A stretch of 64,000 nucleotides of DNA from Erysipelothrix sp. (GCA_018335655.1 JAGXRX010000014.1:46370-110369); one strand, 5' to 3'; numbered from the stretch's first letter, positions 25,606 through 35,149 are shown. A program made the numbers and translations. Notes: generated by a model not told the origin, from the sequence alone.

Positions 25606-26849
25606 AGCAGGTACTAATTCTTGGCCAAGGTGGCCGTGAACATGCACTAGCACGATGTTTTAAGAAAAGTCCAACGATTAGTCATGTCTTTGTCGCGCCA
25701 GGAAATCCTGGTATGAAAGATGTTGCGCAGTGTGTTGATCTTGATATCATGGATTTCAATGCTTTGATTTCATGGATTAAATCACAGTGCATTGATTTAG
25801 TATTTGTAGGGCCAGAAGCTCCGCTTTCTGCTGGGGTTGTTGATGCTTTAGAAGCACATGATATTCATGTATTCGGACCTAGAGCTGCATCGGCACGCAT
25901 TGAATCGAGTAAATCTTTTGCTAAATCGATTATGAAGAAGTACCATATTCCTACCGCACATTATGTGGATATAAAATCACTTGAAGAAGGTTTAGAAGCA
26001 CTCTTAAAATATCCTGCACCAATTGTCATTAAAGCGGATGGTTTAATGGCAGGCAAAGGTGTTGTGGTTGCTATGAGTGATGAAGAAGCAAAAGATGCAT
26101 TACATAAGATGTTTAGTCATTCTGATGTGAATCATATTGTGATGGAAGAATATCTTGAAGGAGAAGAATTTTCATTAATGGCTTTTGTGTTTGAAGATGT
26201 GGTTATTCCTTGTGATGTTGCTAAAGACTACAAACGAGCCTATGATAACGATCAAGGTCCAAATACAGGAGGCATGGGGGCATATTCTCCAGTTCCTTCA
26301 ATTCCACAATGGGCAATTGATGAAGCCATTGAGAAAATAATGAAGCCTATGGCAAAAGCTATGGTCAGTGAGGGAATAGCGTTTAAAGGTATTCTGTATG
26401 GTGGGATGATGTTGACTAAAGAGGGAGTTAAAACAATTGAGTTTAATGTTCGCTTTGGTGATCCTGAAACTGAAGTATTATGTTCTCGCTTAATCACTCC
26501 ACTAGATCAAGTCATTGAAAAAGTTCTCAATAAAGAACATTTTGAACTTGAGTTTGATTCACAATTTGCATTAGGGGTTGTTTTAGCATCCAAAGGATAT
26601 CCAGAAAGTTATACTAAACATCATCCTATTCAAGGTCTTGATATTATTAAATGTGAAGTATGTCATATGGGTACAGGATACAATCAAGGGTTTATCACTC
26701 AAGGGGGAAGAGTGTTGTTTGTTATGGACAAGGCTGAAACATTAGAAGAAGCTCGTCTAAATGTATATAATGAAATTAAGAATATTCAATGTGAGCAACT
26801 CTTTTATCGCACAGATATTGGACTCTTAAAGGAGAAAATGTATGATTGA
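25602..26849 (+). CDS. purD: Phosphoribosylamine-glycine ligase
   Basis: A 415-residue ATP-grasp ligase that makes GAR. It shows VLILGQGGREHALA at the start, FVGPEAPLSAGVVD, VIKADGLMAGKGVVVA and the carboxylate/metal segment EFNVRFGDPETEV. The start is the ATG at 25602, overlapping the purH stop (ATGA); a start at 25545 would run 61 bp into purH without a ribosome site. Confidence 0.95.
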   Translation: MKQVLILGQGGREHALARCFKKSPTISHVFVAPGNPGMKDVAQCVDLDIMDFNALISWIKSQCIDLVFVGPEAPLSAGVVDALEAHDIHVFGPRAASARIESSKSFAKSIMKKYHIPTAHYVDIKSLEEGLEALLKYPAPIVIKADGLMAGKGVVVAMSDEEAKDALHKMFSHSDVNHIVMEEYLEGEEFSLMAFVFEDVVIPCDVAKDYKRAYDNDQGPNTGGMGAYSPVPSIPQWAIDEAIEKIMKPMAKAMVSEGIAFKGILYGGMMLTKEGVKTIEFNVRFGDPETEVLCSRLITPLDQVIEKVLNKEHFELEFDSQFALGVVLASKGYPESYTKHHPIQGLDIIKCEVCHMGTGYNQGFITQGGRVLFVMDKAETLEEARLNVYNEIKNIQCEQLFYRTDIGLLKEKMYD

Positions 26850-28125
26850 TCGCTATTCTAGACCACACATGAAATCATTATGGAGTGAGCAAGCTCGCTT
26901 TGATTCTTGGCTTAAAGTAGAACTTGCGGTTGTGGATTATTATGTTAGTGAAGGTAAAATAACCAAAGATGAACAACAAAAGCTTAAGAAAGCATCCTTT
27001 GATGTAAATCGTATTCTTGAGTTAGAAGAAATCACACGTCATGATGTCGTTGCCTTCACAAGAGCAGTAAGTGAATCACTAGGTGAAGAATCACGATGGA
27101 TTCATTATGGACTTACAAGTACGGATGTGGTTGATACTGCACTAGGACTTGTGTTTAATGAAGTGAATACTATTTTAAGAGATGATCTTCAACAACTTAA
27201 ATCGGTGTGTGCCAAGCTTGCACTTCAGTATAAAGAAACACCGTGTGTTGGAAGAACTCATGGAGTTCATGCGGACATTACAAGTTTTGGTTTAAAGTTT
27301 GCATTATGGTTTGATGAACTAAGTCGCCATGAACAACGTTTTGATTATGTATCTAAAGCTATTGAAGTTGGAAAGATTAGTGGGGCAGTAGGAACTTTTG
27401 CGAATACTTCTCCAGCATTACAAGACTTTGTGTGTGAGCAACTTGGAATAGGTTCTTCTAATATGTCGACTCAAGTATTACAGCGTGATATTCATGCGGA
27501 TTACATGTCGGTGTTAGCTTTGATTGCGTCAACATGTGAGAAGATAGGACTAGAAATTCGTCATCTTCAAAGAACAGAAGTTCGTGAAGTTGAAGAAGGA
27601 TTTTCAAAGGGACAAAAAGGATCTTCTGCGATGCCTCACAAAAGAAATCCGATTTCTAGTGAGAACTTAGCAGGATGTGCGCGAATTATAAGAGGTTATA
27701 TGATAAGTGCTTATGAAAATATTGCTTTATGGCATGAGCGTGATATTTCTCATAGTAGTGCAGAACGAATTATGTTTCCTGATGCCACAATCTTATTGGA
27801 TTACATGCTTACACGTACTAAAAATGTATTAAATAATCTTGTGGTTTTTGAAGATAGAATGCTTCAAAACATTGAGTTAACTCATGGCGCACTTTTTGCA
27901 CAACGTGTGATGACTCTACTTATTGATCGTCACGATTGGACACGTGAAGCTGCTTATGATAAGGTTCAACCTCTCGCAATGTCATCATGGCAAAATCACA
28001 GTAGCTTTAAACAACTTTGTATTGAAGATGGTTTACTCAACATGGATGAGATTCAAGAAGCATTTAGTTTACAATTTCATCTAAGTTATGTAGATGATAT
28101 TTTCAAGAGAGTAGGACTACTTTAG
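26842..28125 (+). CDS. purB: Adenylosuccinate lyase
   Basis: A 427-residue member of the fumarase/aspartase superfamily that releases fumarate from SAICAR and from adenylosuccinate. The signature SSAMPHKRNPISSENLAG (about 262-279) is intact, as are TSTDVVDTA and GRTHGVHAD with the catalytic His. It overlaps purD by 8 bp behind AAAGGAG and is the last gene of the operon. purA and the GMP-branch genes are not in the window. Confidence 0.95.
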   Translation: MIDRYSRPHMKSLWSEQARFDSWLKVELAVVDYYVSEGKITKDEQQKLKKASFDVNRILELEEITRHDVVAFTRAVSESLGEESRWIHYGLTSTDVVDTALGLVFNEVNTILRDDLQQLKSVCAKLALQYKETPCVGRTHGVHADITSFGLKFALWFDELSRHEQRFDYVSKAIEVGKISGAVGTFANTSPALQDFVCEQLGIGSSNMSTQVLQRDIHADYMSVLALIASTCEKIGLEIRHLQRTEVREVEEGFSKGQKGSSAMPHKRNPISSENLAGCARIIRGYMISAYENIALWHERDISHSSAERIMFPDATILLDYMLTRTKNVLNNLVVFEDRMLQNIELTHGALFAQRVMTLLIDRHDWTREAAYDKVQPLAMSSWQNHSSFKQLCIEDGLLNMDEIQEAFSLQFHLSYVDDIFKRVGLL

Positions 28126-28204
28126 AAGTTTAATTCTCGTGTTTATCTGTTGATTTGATTGAGAAAATAAACACGATAAGCATTTATCATCGATTCAATA
28201 AACC

Positions 28205-28236
28205 AAAGTAATCCTCTTAATCAAGGATTACTTTTG
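28205..28236 (+). terminator. Terminator of the purine operon
   Basis: Eleven-bp stem AAAGTAATCCT/AGGATTACTTT with 8-nt loop and TTTG. Upstream, a 9-bp inverted repeat CGTGTTTAT/ATAAACACG (28138-28175, 20-nt loop) lacks a T tract. Confidence 0.75.
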
Positions 28237-28324
28237 TGTTAAACTAAAACCTTAATCATATGTGTGCATTTGATTATATGGGTTGAATTTGTTACAGTTG
28301 TAAAGAAATCACAAGGAGAGCACC

Positions 28325-28960
28325 ATGACTCATATACTGCTTATTTTAATTCTTCAATTGTGTTATGTGCCAATGTTAGCACTTAGAACAATTTGTATGG
28401 TTAAGAAACTAACAATGCTTACTGCCTTTTTTGGTTTCCTAGAAGCCATAATATATGTGTTTGGTTTAGCACTTGTATTATCTGGTGATCAAACAACCTT
28501 AGCTATGGTTGTGTATGCTTTAGGGTTCTCACTTGGACTTATTGTAGGTATAGCAATCGAAAATCGCATCGCCATTGGATTTCGAGCAGTTCAAGTTAAT
28601 ATAAAATCAGAAAATGATCAATTAATCAATTACATGAGATCACAAGGATTTGGTGTTACGGTATTTAAAGGGGACGGTAAAGAAGGAGCTCGTTATATGC
28701 TTGATATTCTTGCAAAACGATCTAGAGAAAAGGAACTGTTTGATATCATTGAATCATACGAACCGACAGCATTCATCATTTCCTATGAACCAACCCGTTT
28801 TAAAGGAGGATTCATTGAACAATTAATGAAAAAGCAAAGTGCTAAGGGTCCTTCTAGATTTGATCTAAATAATAAAAACATCAAAGGAATAAAGAGATTT
28901 TTTGGATCAGTTGTAAATGAAGTAAAAGAATTAATAAAACCAAAAGAAGATTCAGTGTAA
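28325..28960 (+). CDS. UPF0316 family membrane protein (DUF5698/DUF2179)
   Basis: A 211-residue protein with three N-terminal helices (about residues 3-80) typical of UPF0316, including LALRTICMVK and GIAIENRIAIGFRAVQV, followed by a cytoplasmic DUF2179-like domain (about 90-165) and a charged tail. DUF2179-type domains occur in membrane proteins thought to bind small ligands, but the role of this family is not established. A GGAGAG site precedes it. It is monocistronic with its own terminator. Confidence 0.85.
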   Translation: MTHILLILILQLCYVPMLALRTICMVKKLTMLTAFFGFLEAIIYVFGLALVLSGDQTTLAMVVYALGFSLGLIVGIAIENRIAIGFRAVQVNIKSENDQLINYMRSQGFGVTVFKGDGKEGARYMLDILAKRSREKELFDIIESYEPTAFIISYEPTRFKGGFIEQLMKKQSAKGPSRFDLNNKNIKGIKRFFGSVVNEVKELIKPKEDSV

Positions 28961-28977
28961 ACCACACTGAATTTTTT
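28951..28977 (+). terminator. Terminator after UPF0316 gene
   Basis: Stem TTCAGTGT/ACACTGAA, 5-nt loop, then six T. The 5' arm includes the gene's last codons and stop. Confidence 0.9.
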
Positions 28978-29081
28978 ATTGTATTAGATGTCTTAATTAA
29001 GGCCTTGTTTCCTTACTAATAAATTCTTCATAGAAACTTCTCTTTTTATATGTTACATTTACTTATAAGTGAGGTTTACCT

Positions 29082-30218
29082 ATGAAATTATCGACAACAT
29101 TCGCCATGCAAATGGTAGAGGAATTGAGTACAATTCTTTCGCAACATATCAATTTCATTGATAAAGATGGAATAATCGTGGCTTCTACGGACAAGAATAG
29201 AATTGGAAGTCAACATATGGGCGCGAAAAGACTCGTGGAAGATAATCTTCCATATTTAGTCATTGAGTCAGACAATGAATATTCAGGAGCAAAACAAGGG
29301 GTAAATTTACCAATTGTTGTTGATGAGGAAATTGTGGGAGTTATTGGGATCACTGGAGAAAGAAATATTGTAGAAAAGTACGGTGAAATCATTCGTAAGT
29401 TTACTCAAATGTATATACGTGATGAGCATATTAAGCAAACACGTGCTCAAGAAGAAAAGATGGTTTCACGTTTTCTTGAAAATTGGCTTATGCATGCACA
29501 TGCTGTGCATGAAGCGAACTTTAATGATATTGCTCAGTCTTTAGGCATTGTTCTTAATCAACCACGTCGTATTTTAATGGCGAGTTTTGTAGGGCAAGAA
29601 AGTGAAGATATGCTACATAAACAAGGTCAACTTGATCAAGCGACCCGTTATCTTAAACGTGCCCTCAGTGATTCACACAATACATATTCACTTCGTATCG
29701 GGACAAGACATGTCTTTTTACTACTTGATACTTTCGATGAGCAAATCAAGGAAAAGTGTCTCAAAGTCAAAGAAGCCATTTTTAATGCATATGCATGGGA
29801 TGTAAGATTTGGATTTGATGCATTTGCTCATCCTCATATTCATGCACACGATGCTTATATTCAAGCTAAGAAAGCACTTAATGCTGCGATGAGTATGCCA
29901 ACACAACCTGTATTAGGATACAAAGACTTACACGTAGAACTTTTTGTGAATGAGATATCTCCATTAGTACGCCAAGAATTTATTGAGAAGATGTTTCAAA
30001 ACATGAGTGAAGATGAAATTAAGGAAGCTTTAAAACTTTGTGAAGTCCTTTATGCTCATAATGGTTCAATCTCACAAGCTGCATCAAGTCTTTATATTCA
30101 TAAGAATACACTTCAATACAAACTTAATAAACTTCAAGAAGCAACAGGATGTGATCCTCGTCATACGCAAACGATTCCTCTATATTACTTAGCCATGGTG
30201 TTTATGAAATCACTGTAA
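29082..30218 (+). CDS. CdaR-family transcriptional regulator
   Basis: A 378-residue regulator of the sugar-diacid-recognition type. The N-terminal diacid-binding domain (about 1-135) contains IDKDGIIVASTDKNRIG and VNLPIVVDEEIVGVIGITG. The C-terminus (about 315-370) is a PucR-type helix-turn-helix with HNGSISQAASSLYIHKNTLQYKLNKL. Relatives activate genes for glycerate or glucarate use. It sits directly before a GntP permease and glycerate kinase, which fits control of D-glycerate uptake; the inducer is inferred. Confidence 0.88.
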   Translation: MKLSTTFAMQMVEELSTILSQHINFIDKDGIIVASTDKNRIGSQHMGAKRLVEDNLPYLVIESDNEYSGAKQGVNLPIVVDEEIVGVIGITGERNIVEKYGEIIRKFTQMYIRDEHIKQTRAQEEKMVSRFLENWLMHAHAVHEANFNDIAQSLGIVLNQPRRILMASFVGQESEDMLHKQGQLDQATRYLKRALSDSHNTYSLRIGTRHVFLLLDTFDEQIKEKCLKVKEAIFNAYAWDVRFGFDAFAHPHIHAHDAYIQAKKALNAAMSMPTQPVLGYKDLHVELFVNEISPLVRQEFIEKMFQNMSEDEIKEALKLCEVLYAHNGSISQAASSLYIHKNTLQYKLNKLQEATGCDPRHTQTIPLYYLAMVFMKSL

Positions 30219-30275
30219 TTAGTCTATAAAACAAAATAAACCGCTTACATTTAGTTTAAAAGACATATCAGTTAA

Positions 30276-30308
30276 GTTCACTATTTTTTATAATGAAATA
30301 AAGTGAAC
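30276..30308 (+). promoter_or_regulatory. Promoter with flanking inverted repeat upstream of gntP gene
   Basis: A perfect -10 box TATAAT (30289-30294) without a good -35 lies between inverted half-sites GTTCACT (30276-30282) and AGTGAAC (30302-30308). A poor -35 fits activator dependence, as expected for CdaR, but the half-sites surrounding the -10 would also suit a repressor. Confidence 0.5.
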
Positions 30309-30337
30309 ACCTTACTGGTGTTTTGGAGGAAAGAAGT

Positions 30338-31747
30338 ATGACAGGTATTCCATTAATCGTCACCTTCGTTATCGCAATCATAGTAATGATTCTTGCGATT
30401 TCGAAATTCAAACTGCACCCATTCTTAGCTATTATGGGTACATCGCTAGTCTTAGCGATTATTGTAGGTATTCCACTAATTGATATTGCAGCTACTGACA
30501 CTACGCCTGCACGTCAAGGGATCGCTACCATTATTGGTGCTGGTTTCAGTGGTACGTTTGCAAGTATTGGTATTGTTATTATATTAGGGGCTTTAGTAGG
30601 AACACTACTTGAAAGAACTGGAGCTGCAATTAAACTTGCAGATATGGTTGTTAAGCTTGTAGGGAAGAAAAATCCTGAGTTAGCAATTATGATCATGGGT
30701 TGGGTTGTTTCTGTTCCTGTATTCTGTGACAGTGGATTCGTTATCTTAGATCCAATCCGTAAAGCTTTACGTCGTAAAACTCAAGCATCCAGTGTTGCTA
30801 TGACTGTTGCATTATCTGCTGGTTTATATGCATCACACGTTTTAATCCCTCCTACACCAGGTCCAATTGCGGCAGCTGGTTCATTAGGACTTGCTGATAA
30901 TTTACTACTTGTTATGGGTATGGGAGCACTTATCTCAGTACCTACTCTAATTGCTGCTTATTTCTTTGCTAAGTACATTGGTAAGAAAATTACAACAATT
31001 GAAGATGAAGATAATTCATTAGTATCTCAAACATATGAGCAACTCGTTGCTGAATATGGAAAACTTCCAAGTGGATTTAATGCGTTAGCTCCAATCTTAA
31101 TGCCTATTCTTTTAATGGCTTTAAGCTCAGTGGTTGTTGCATTTAAAATGTCTGGACAACTTGTTACAATTATTCGTTTCTTAGGAAACCCAGTCTTAGC
31201 ATTAACTGTTGGTTTAATCTTTGGAGTTATCTTGCTCTTTGCAAGTGGTAAAAAAGATGAGTTCAATGGCTTAACTAATGATACATTAAAAATTGTAGGT
31301 CCTATCTTATTCGTAACTGCAGCGGGTGGTGTCTTAGGACGTGTTATTGCATCTGCTGGTTTCGTAGAATATATTCGTGCTAACGCAGCAGCTATTGCTG
31401 GTGTTGGTATCTTCTTCCCATTCATTATCTCTGCAATTCTAAAAACAGCTCAAGGATCATCTACAGTGGCAATTGTTACTACAGCTGGTATCTTAGGAAG
31501 CTTTGCAGCATCTGATTCACTAATGGTTGCATTAGGACTTAATACTCCAGTTTTAGCTGCTCTTGCAGTTATGGCAATTGGTGCTGGCGCAATGACTGTG
31601 TCACATGCTAATGATAGTTATTTCTGGGTAGTTACAAACTTTGGTCAAATGAAGACTGAAGAAGGCTACTTAACTCAAACAGCAGTAACACTTGTAATGG
31701 GTGTTGTGGCGATGATTTCAATCTTCGCATTATCTTTATTCTTATAG
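30338..31747 (+). CDS. GntP-family gluconate/glycerate permease
   Basis: A 469-residue integral membrane protein of the GntP family with about twelve helices. It carries PVFCDSGFVILDPI, HVLIPPTPGPIAAAGSLG and LKTAQGSSTVAIVT, all family landmarks. The neighbouring glycerate kinase and CdaR regulator suggest D-glycerate as substrate rather than gluconate. The ATG at 30338 has GGAGGAAAG upstream; an in-frame TTG at 30323 overlaps that site and is rejected. Confidence 0.9.
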   Translation: MTGIPLIVTFVIAIIVMILAISKFKLHPFLAIMGTSLVLAIIVGIPLIDIAATDTTPARQGIATIIGAGFSGTFASIGIVIILGALVGTLLERTGAAIKLADMVVKLVGKKNPELAIMIMGWVVSVPVFCDSGFVILDPIRKALRRKTQASSVAMTVALSAGLYASHVLIPPTPGPIAAAGSLGLADNLLLVMGMGALISVPTLIAAYFFAKYIGKKITTIEDEDNSLVSQTYEQLVAEYGKLPSGFNALAPILMPILLMALSSVVVAFKMSGQLVTIIRFLGNPVLALTVGLIFGVILLFASGKKDEFNGLTNDTLKIVGPILFVTAAGGVLGRVIASAGFVEYIRANAAAIAGVGIFFPFIISAILKTAQGSSTVAIVTTAGILGSFAASDSLMVALGLNTPVLAALAVMAIGAGAMTVSHANDSYFWVVTNFGQMKTEEGYLTQTAVTLVMGVVAMISIFALSLFL

Positions 31748-31781
31748 GATGACTTTACTTCAACACGGTGTGAGGAAATAT

Positions 31782-32912
31782 ATGAAAAAAATTGTATGCA
31801 TTCCCGATTCATTCAAAGGCACATTAAGCTCTTCTACCGTGTGTGAAGTGATGAAAGAAGCTATTCATCAACATATACCAGATTGTAATGTGATTACAAT
31901 TCCAGTCGCCGATGGAGGTGAAGGAAGTGTCGATGCATTCTTATCTGCAGTTGGTGGAGAAAAGGTTCACTGTCGTGTATTTAATCCATACTTTGAACCG
32001 ATGGAATCATTCTATGGTCGTCTTAATGAGCATACTGCTGTCATTGAAATGGCAGCTGCAGCGGGACTTCCACTAGTTCTCAATCGTTTAAATCCTAGTT
32101 TAACAACTACTTATGGTGTTGGAGAACTTATTCTAGATGCCATTGATCATGGAGCACAGACTATTATTGTTGGGCTCGGTGGTTCATGTACAAATGATGG
32201 GGGTTGTGGTGCAGCAGCAGCTTTAGGTGTAAAATTCTTTGATAAAGCAGGAACTCCATTTATTCCTGTTGGGAATACATTAAAAGATATTGCACGCATT
32301 GATGCTTCTTTAGCCTTTGAAAAACTAAAAGGTATTAGCATAGTGACGATGTGTGATATTGATAACCCTATGTATGGTTTAAATGGTGCAGCACATATCT
32401 TTGCTCCTCAAAAGGGAGCGAATGCTCAGATGGTCTTAGAGCTTGATAAAGGGCTTAAACATCTTGCATCCATGATGGCTGAGTATTGTAATGTCGATGT
32501 CACCACGTTAGCAGGTGGTGGTGCAGCAGGTGCAATGGGAGCAGGCATGGTTGCTTTCTTTCAAAGTACTTTACAAATGGGTATCGAAACCATTCTTGAT
32601 GTCGTGAAATTTGATGAGATTCTTAATGATACTGATCTTGTGTTTACTGGTGAAGGGAAGATTGATTCACAAACCTTACGTGGTAAAGTTGCGGTAGGTG
32701 TGGCTCAACGAGCACTTAAAAAGAGCGTTCCTGTCATTGGAGTTGTTGGTGCTATTGGAGAAGACATCAATGATGTTTACTCAAAAGGTATCACAGCACT
32801 GTTTAGTATTAATCCAGTTCCGATGGAATTTGAAGAAGCTAAGCATCATGCGAAGCGTAATCTATCAATCACGATGGATAATATTATGAGAACCATTGCT
32901 AAGATAAAATAA
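31782..32912 (+). CDS. Glycerate kinase
   Basis: A 376-residue kinase of the GarK/GlxK family that phosphorylates D-glycerate to 2-phosphoglycerate in most members, feeding glycolysis. It opens IVCIPDSFKGTLSS and has VADGGEGSVDAF, GLGGSCTNDGGCGAAAALG, AGGGAAGAMGAG and FTGEGKIDSQTL. I use the ATG at 31782 behind GAGGAAAT; the frame is open to 31749, which would only add a poorly conserved leader. The gene is 34 bp after the permease gene, without a terminator between, so the two form an operon. Confidence 0.92.
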   Translation: MKKIVCIPDSFKGTLSSSTVCEVMKEAIHQHIPDCNVITIPVADGGEGSVDAFLSAVGGEKVHCRVFNPYFEPMESFYGRLNEHTAVIEMAAAAGLPLVLNRLNPSLTTTYGVGELILDAIDHGAQTIIVGLGGSCTNDGGCGAAAALGVKFFDKAGTPFIPVGNTLKDIARIDASLAFEKLKGISIVTMCDIDNPMYGLNGAAHIFAPQKGANAQMVLELDKGLKHLASMMAEYCNVDVTTLAGGGAAGAMGAGMVAFFQSTLQMGIETILDVVKFDEILNDTDLVFTGEGKIDSQTLRGKVAVGVAQRALKKSVPVIGVVGAIGEDINDVYSKGITALFSINPVPMEFEEAKHHAKRNLSITMDNIMRTIAKIK

Positions 32913-32915
32913 TTA

Positions 32916-32948
32916 AACACCCTCAATCATTTGGTTGAGGGTGTTTTT
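32916..32948 (+). terminator. Terminator of the glycerate operon
   Basis: Eleven-bp perfect stem AACACCCTCAA/TTGAGGGTGTT with 8-nt loop and a T run. It lies 25 bp from the stop of the convergent lipoprotein gene. Confidence 0.9.
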
Positions 32949-32972
32949 AATTTATTGGAAGTTTAGAGTTAT

Positions 32973-33785
32973 TTATTCAATCGGTTCTTTGTTTACTAAT
33001 CGTAGTATCATGGTAGGATTTAATGGATAATCATTTGATGTTACGATTGTTTGAGTGTAAGGGAGTTCATCAGTTATGATGTTTCTATCAATGACGGTCA
33101 ATGTTTTAACTAACTCATCATTTGCGTTTCGTCGAATTTCTTCAATCATAATATATGCGATGTTTTCATCAACAACAACAGTACTTTCTTCCTTCAATTC
33201 TAGACTATCTAGTAAAGTATAGTCATCATTCATATAAATGAGTCTTAGTGAAACAAGGGGATCATAGGTTTCTACTTTGATATCAAAGCTAATACTTTTA
33301 GTCTTTGTAACGTTATCAACAGTCTCTGAGCGTGATTCTTCAAGTTTGAATCCACCCCCGAATTGCATGTGATATGTATTTGAAGCAGCTTGTACATAGG
33401 ATCCATCTGGTTGTTTATATATAGCAAATATGTGATAAAAATTTTCCTGATTATTAAAAGCTGGAAGTTTTGCAGTGAATTCATTTTTTTCTTCTTTATC
33501 ACTTACAAAAACATGCTGGTGGGCTTGATAGAAATTCCCTGAAGCGATTGAGCGGGTATATATTTGCCCATCTTCTACACTTTCCTCAATAAGATAGTAA
33601 GTTAATTCTTTATTATTAATGTCAAATTCTGGAATACTAGAATAGTTTACGGACTCTTTAGTAATCGCAATATAGATACCAACCAGGTTAGGACTATCTT
33701 TGGTGTCTGAATTCACAGGAGCAGGTTGTGCTAGTGTGCATCCACTTAATACTAACATCATTATTATTGCTATTTTAGTTCTCAT
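32973..33785 (-). CDS. Lipoprotein of unknown function
   Basis: A 270-residue exported lipoprotein. The signal sequence MRTKIAIIMMLVLSGCTL has a clean lipobox LSGC with the lipid-bearing Cys at residue 15. The rest is soluble, beta-rich and without a domain I recognise. On the reverse strand a GGAGG site lies just before tandem ATG codons; the second, at 33785, has the better spacing. Its start overlaps the end of the XRE gene, so it is translated in the same operon as the DUF2975 protein and regulator. Confidence 0.75.
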   Translation of the reverse strand: MRTKIAIIMMLVLSGCTLAQPAPVNSDTKDSPNLVGIYIAITKESVNYSSIPEFDINNKELTYYLIEESVEDGQIYTRSIASGNFYQAHQHVFVSDKEEKNEFTAKLPAFNNQENFYHIFAIYKQPDGSYVQAASNTYHMQFGGGFKLEESRSETVDNVTKTKSISFDIKVETYDPLVSLRLIYMNDDYTLLDSLELKEESTVVVDENIAYIMIEEIRRNANDELVKTLTVIDRNIITDELPYTQTIVTSNDYPLNPTMILRLVNKEPIE

Positions 33786-34005
33786 CATTTTCCTCCATGA
33801 GTTCTCCATCATATTGAAGAATATCGCCAACGTTGCAATTCAAATAGAAACAGATTTTATTCAGTGTAGCAAATCGTATTCCTTTAACTTGACCAGTCTT
33901 AAGAAGTGACATATTTGCTTCGGTGATTCCTACTTTCTCACACAACTGCTTACTTGTCATATTATTAAGTTTAAGTTGTTCATCTAGATAGACTCGAATA
34001 GCCAT
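33775..34005 (-). CDS. Small XRE-family regulator (YozG-like)
   Basis: A 76-residue DNA-binding protein made almost entirely of one helix-turn-helix: MTSKQLCEKVGITEANMSLL (residues 16-35) followed by ATLNKICFYLNCNVGDIL. Such short Cro/CI-type proteins are regularly found beside DUF2975 membrane proteins. Its ATG overlaps the DUF2975 stop (TAATG), so translation is coupled. It probably represses its own operon through the two operators upstream of the first gene; the membrane partner may control its activity. Confidence 0.88.
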   Translation of the reverse strand: MAIRVYLDEQLKLNNMTSKQLCEKVGITEANMSLLKTGQVKGIRFATLNKICFYLNCNVGDILQYDGELMEENDEN

Positions 34006-34946
34006 TAGATAAATCCTTCATTTTCAGTGGTTGTATCAATACCTTGCATGAGAATATAGGATAAGACTAGACACAATGAAACAAAGAGTATTTCATTGAT
34101 TGGGAAGTTAATGGTGACGTTGACATTGTCGATACTATGAAAAAAGACATAGGATAATATACCATTAAAGATAGGCATCAACAAAGAAAAGAGTAATAGT
34201 AGCTGAGAACTGCGTTGAAGGGACTTAAGGTAAGGTAGTAGTTCACTTGAGAATGTTTTTTGTTTGATCACTTCGAGCAATGTAGCAGCATGATAAATGA
34301 TAATAATGAAAAGACCAGAGATAAGGGAAGAAGTTAATAACTTCAATAGTTCAATTACTTCGTTCATAGACCCAATGTTGTTTATGAATATCGATTGATA
34401 TGGAAGTAGCATCATGATGGAAGTCATAAATGCAGTAATGATAAGTCCGACTTGTAATACTAGAATGCCATTTCTTGGATTGGCGAGTCTTTTAAAGAAA
34501 ATTAATCCTACTGCTGTAAGAATAAGACCTATTAAGATTATACTCATACTAAACACTATGATTGGTTTTACTTGGTTCCATGAGTCCATGAGTAATGGTT
34601 TAGTAAAGATATGATTTAAGATTCCATAAACAAAATAGGCAGACGTTAAGCTTATGGTTATCATGATTAATATAAAGAATTGAGAATGATAAGCCTTGTG
34701 ATGATATTTAAATGCAATAAGTAAAGGAGATATAACAATCACTATAAAGATCAACCAAGCTAGGACATTAGTAATAGGATGATACAGTGATAATTCATTT
34801 AAAAATAGGATGATTAAGTTAAATGGGGCACTCAGAATATTGATCATGAGTAATGAAAATTCTGGTGTTGGTAGTAAAATGATAATCCACGAGACGATTA
34901 ATCCAAAAATCATTATCTTCCTATAGTGCTTTAATAATAATTTCAT
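34005..34946 (-). CDS. DUF2975-like multi-pass membrane protein
   Basis: A 313-residue protein with about eight hydrophobic helices. The C-terminal half ends YILMQGIDTTTENEGFI, resembling the end of DUF2975 proteins, and it is followed by the small XRE regulator that usually accompanies them. At 313 residues it is longer than the typical DUF2975 protein; the N-terminal half has four helices of its own. The function is unknown, possibly sensing membrane state for the XRE partner. Start at 34946 behind GGAGGG on the reverse strand. Confidence 0.75.
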   Translation of the reverse strand: MKLLLKHYRKIMIFGLIVSWIIILLPTPEFSLLMINILSAPFNLIILFLNELSLYHPITNVLAWLIFIVIVISPLLIAFKYHHKAYHSQFFILIMITISLTSAYFVYGILNHIFTKPLLMDSWNQVKPIIVFSMSIILIGLILTAVGLIFFKRLANPRNGILVLQVGLIITAFMTSIMMLLPYQSIFINNIGSMNEVIELLKLLTSSLISGLFIIIIYHAATLLEVIKQKTFSSELLPYLKSLQRSSQLLLLFSLLMPIFNGILSYVFFHSIDNVNVTINFPINEILFVSLCLVLSYILMQGIDTTTENEGFI

Positions 34947-34956
34947 AACCCTCCAA

Positions 34957-35017
34957 ATTATTGTTTTACAATAATACTGTAATCATCATACACCATAAAT
35001 TATCATAAAACAATAAT
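34957..35017 (-). promoter_or_regulatory. Two 19-bp operator candidates upstream of the DUF2975-XRE operon
   Basis: ATTATTGTTTTACAATAAT (34957-34975) is a perfect 8-3-8 palindrome. A second 19-mer, ATTATCATAAAACAATAAT (34999-35017), keeps the outer bases and the whole right arm. The centres are 42 bp apart, about four helical turns, which suits two dimers of the small XRE regulator on one face. The binding protein is inferred. Confidence 0.5.
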
Positions 35018-35149
35018 TTTTTATCATTATTTTTCAAACATTACATTTTTAACATGTTGAAAATATGATGTTGTGATGAAGACAGTAATATGTGTATTGT
35101 GAGTTAATGTTGAATCTTATAAGATGATGTCATCCAAGGAGGACATTCT

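Noticed and set aside
28138..28175. Inverted repeat CGTGTTTAT/ATAAACACG after purB as the main terminator
   Set aside because: It has a 20-nt loop and no T tract; the hairpin at 28205 is the better terminator.
31027..31425. Reverse-strand ORF of 132 codons inside the GntP permease gene
   Set aside because: Antisense shadow of a conserved family member; Pro/Lys-rich artefact composition.
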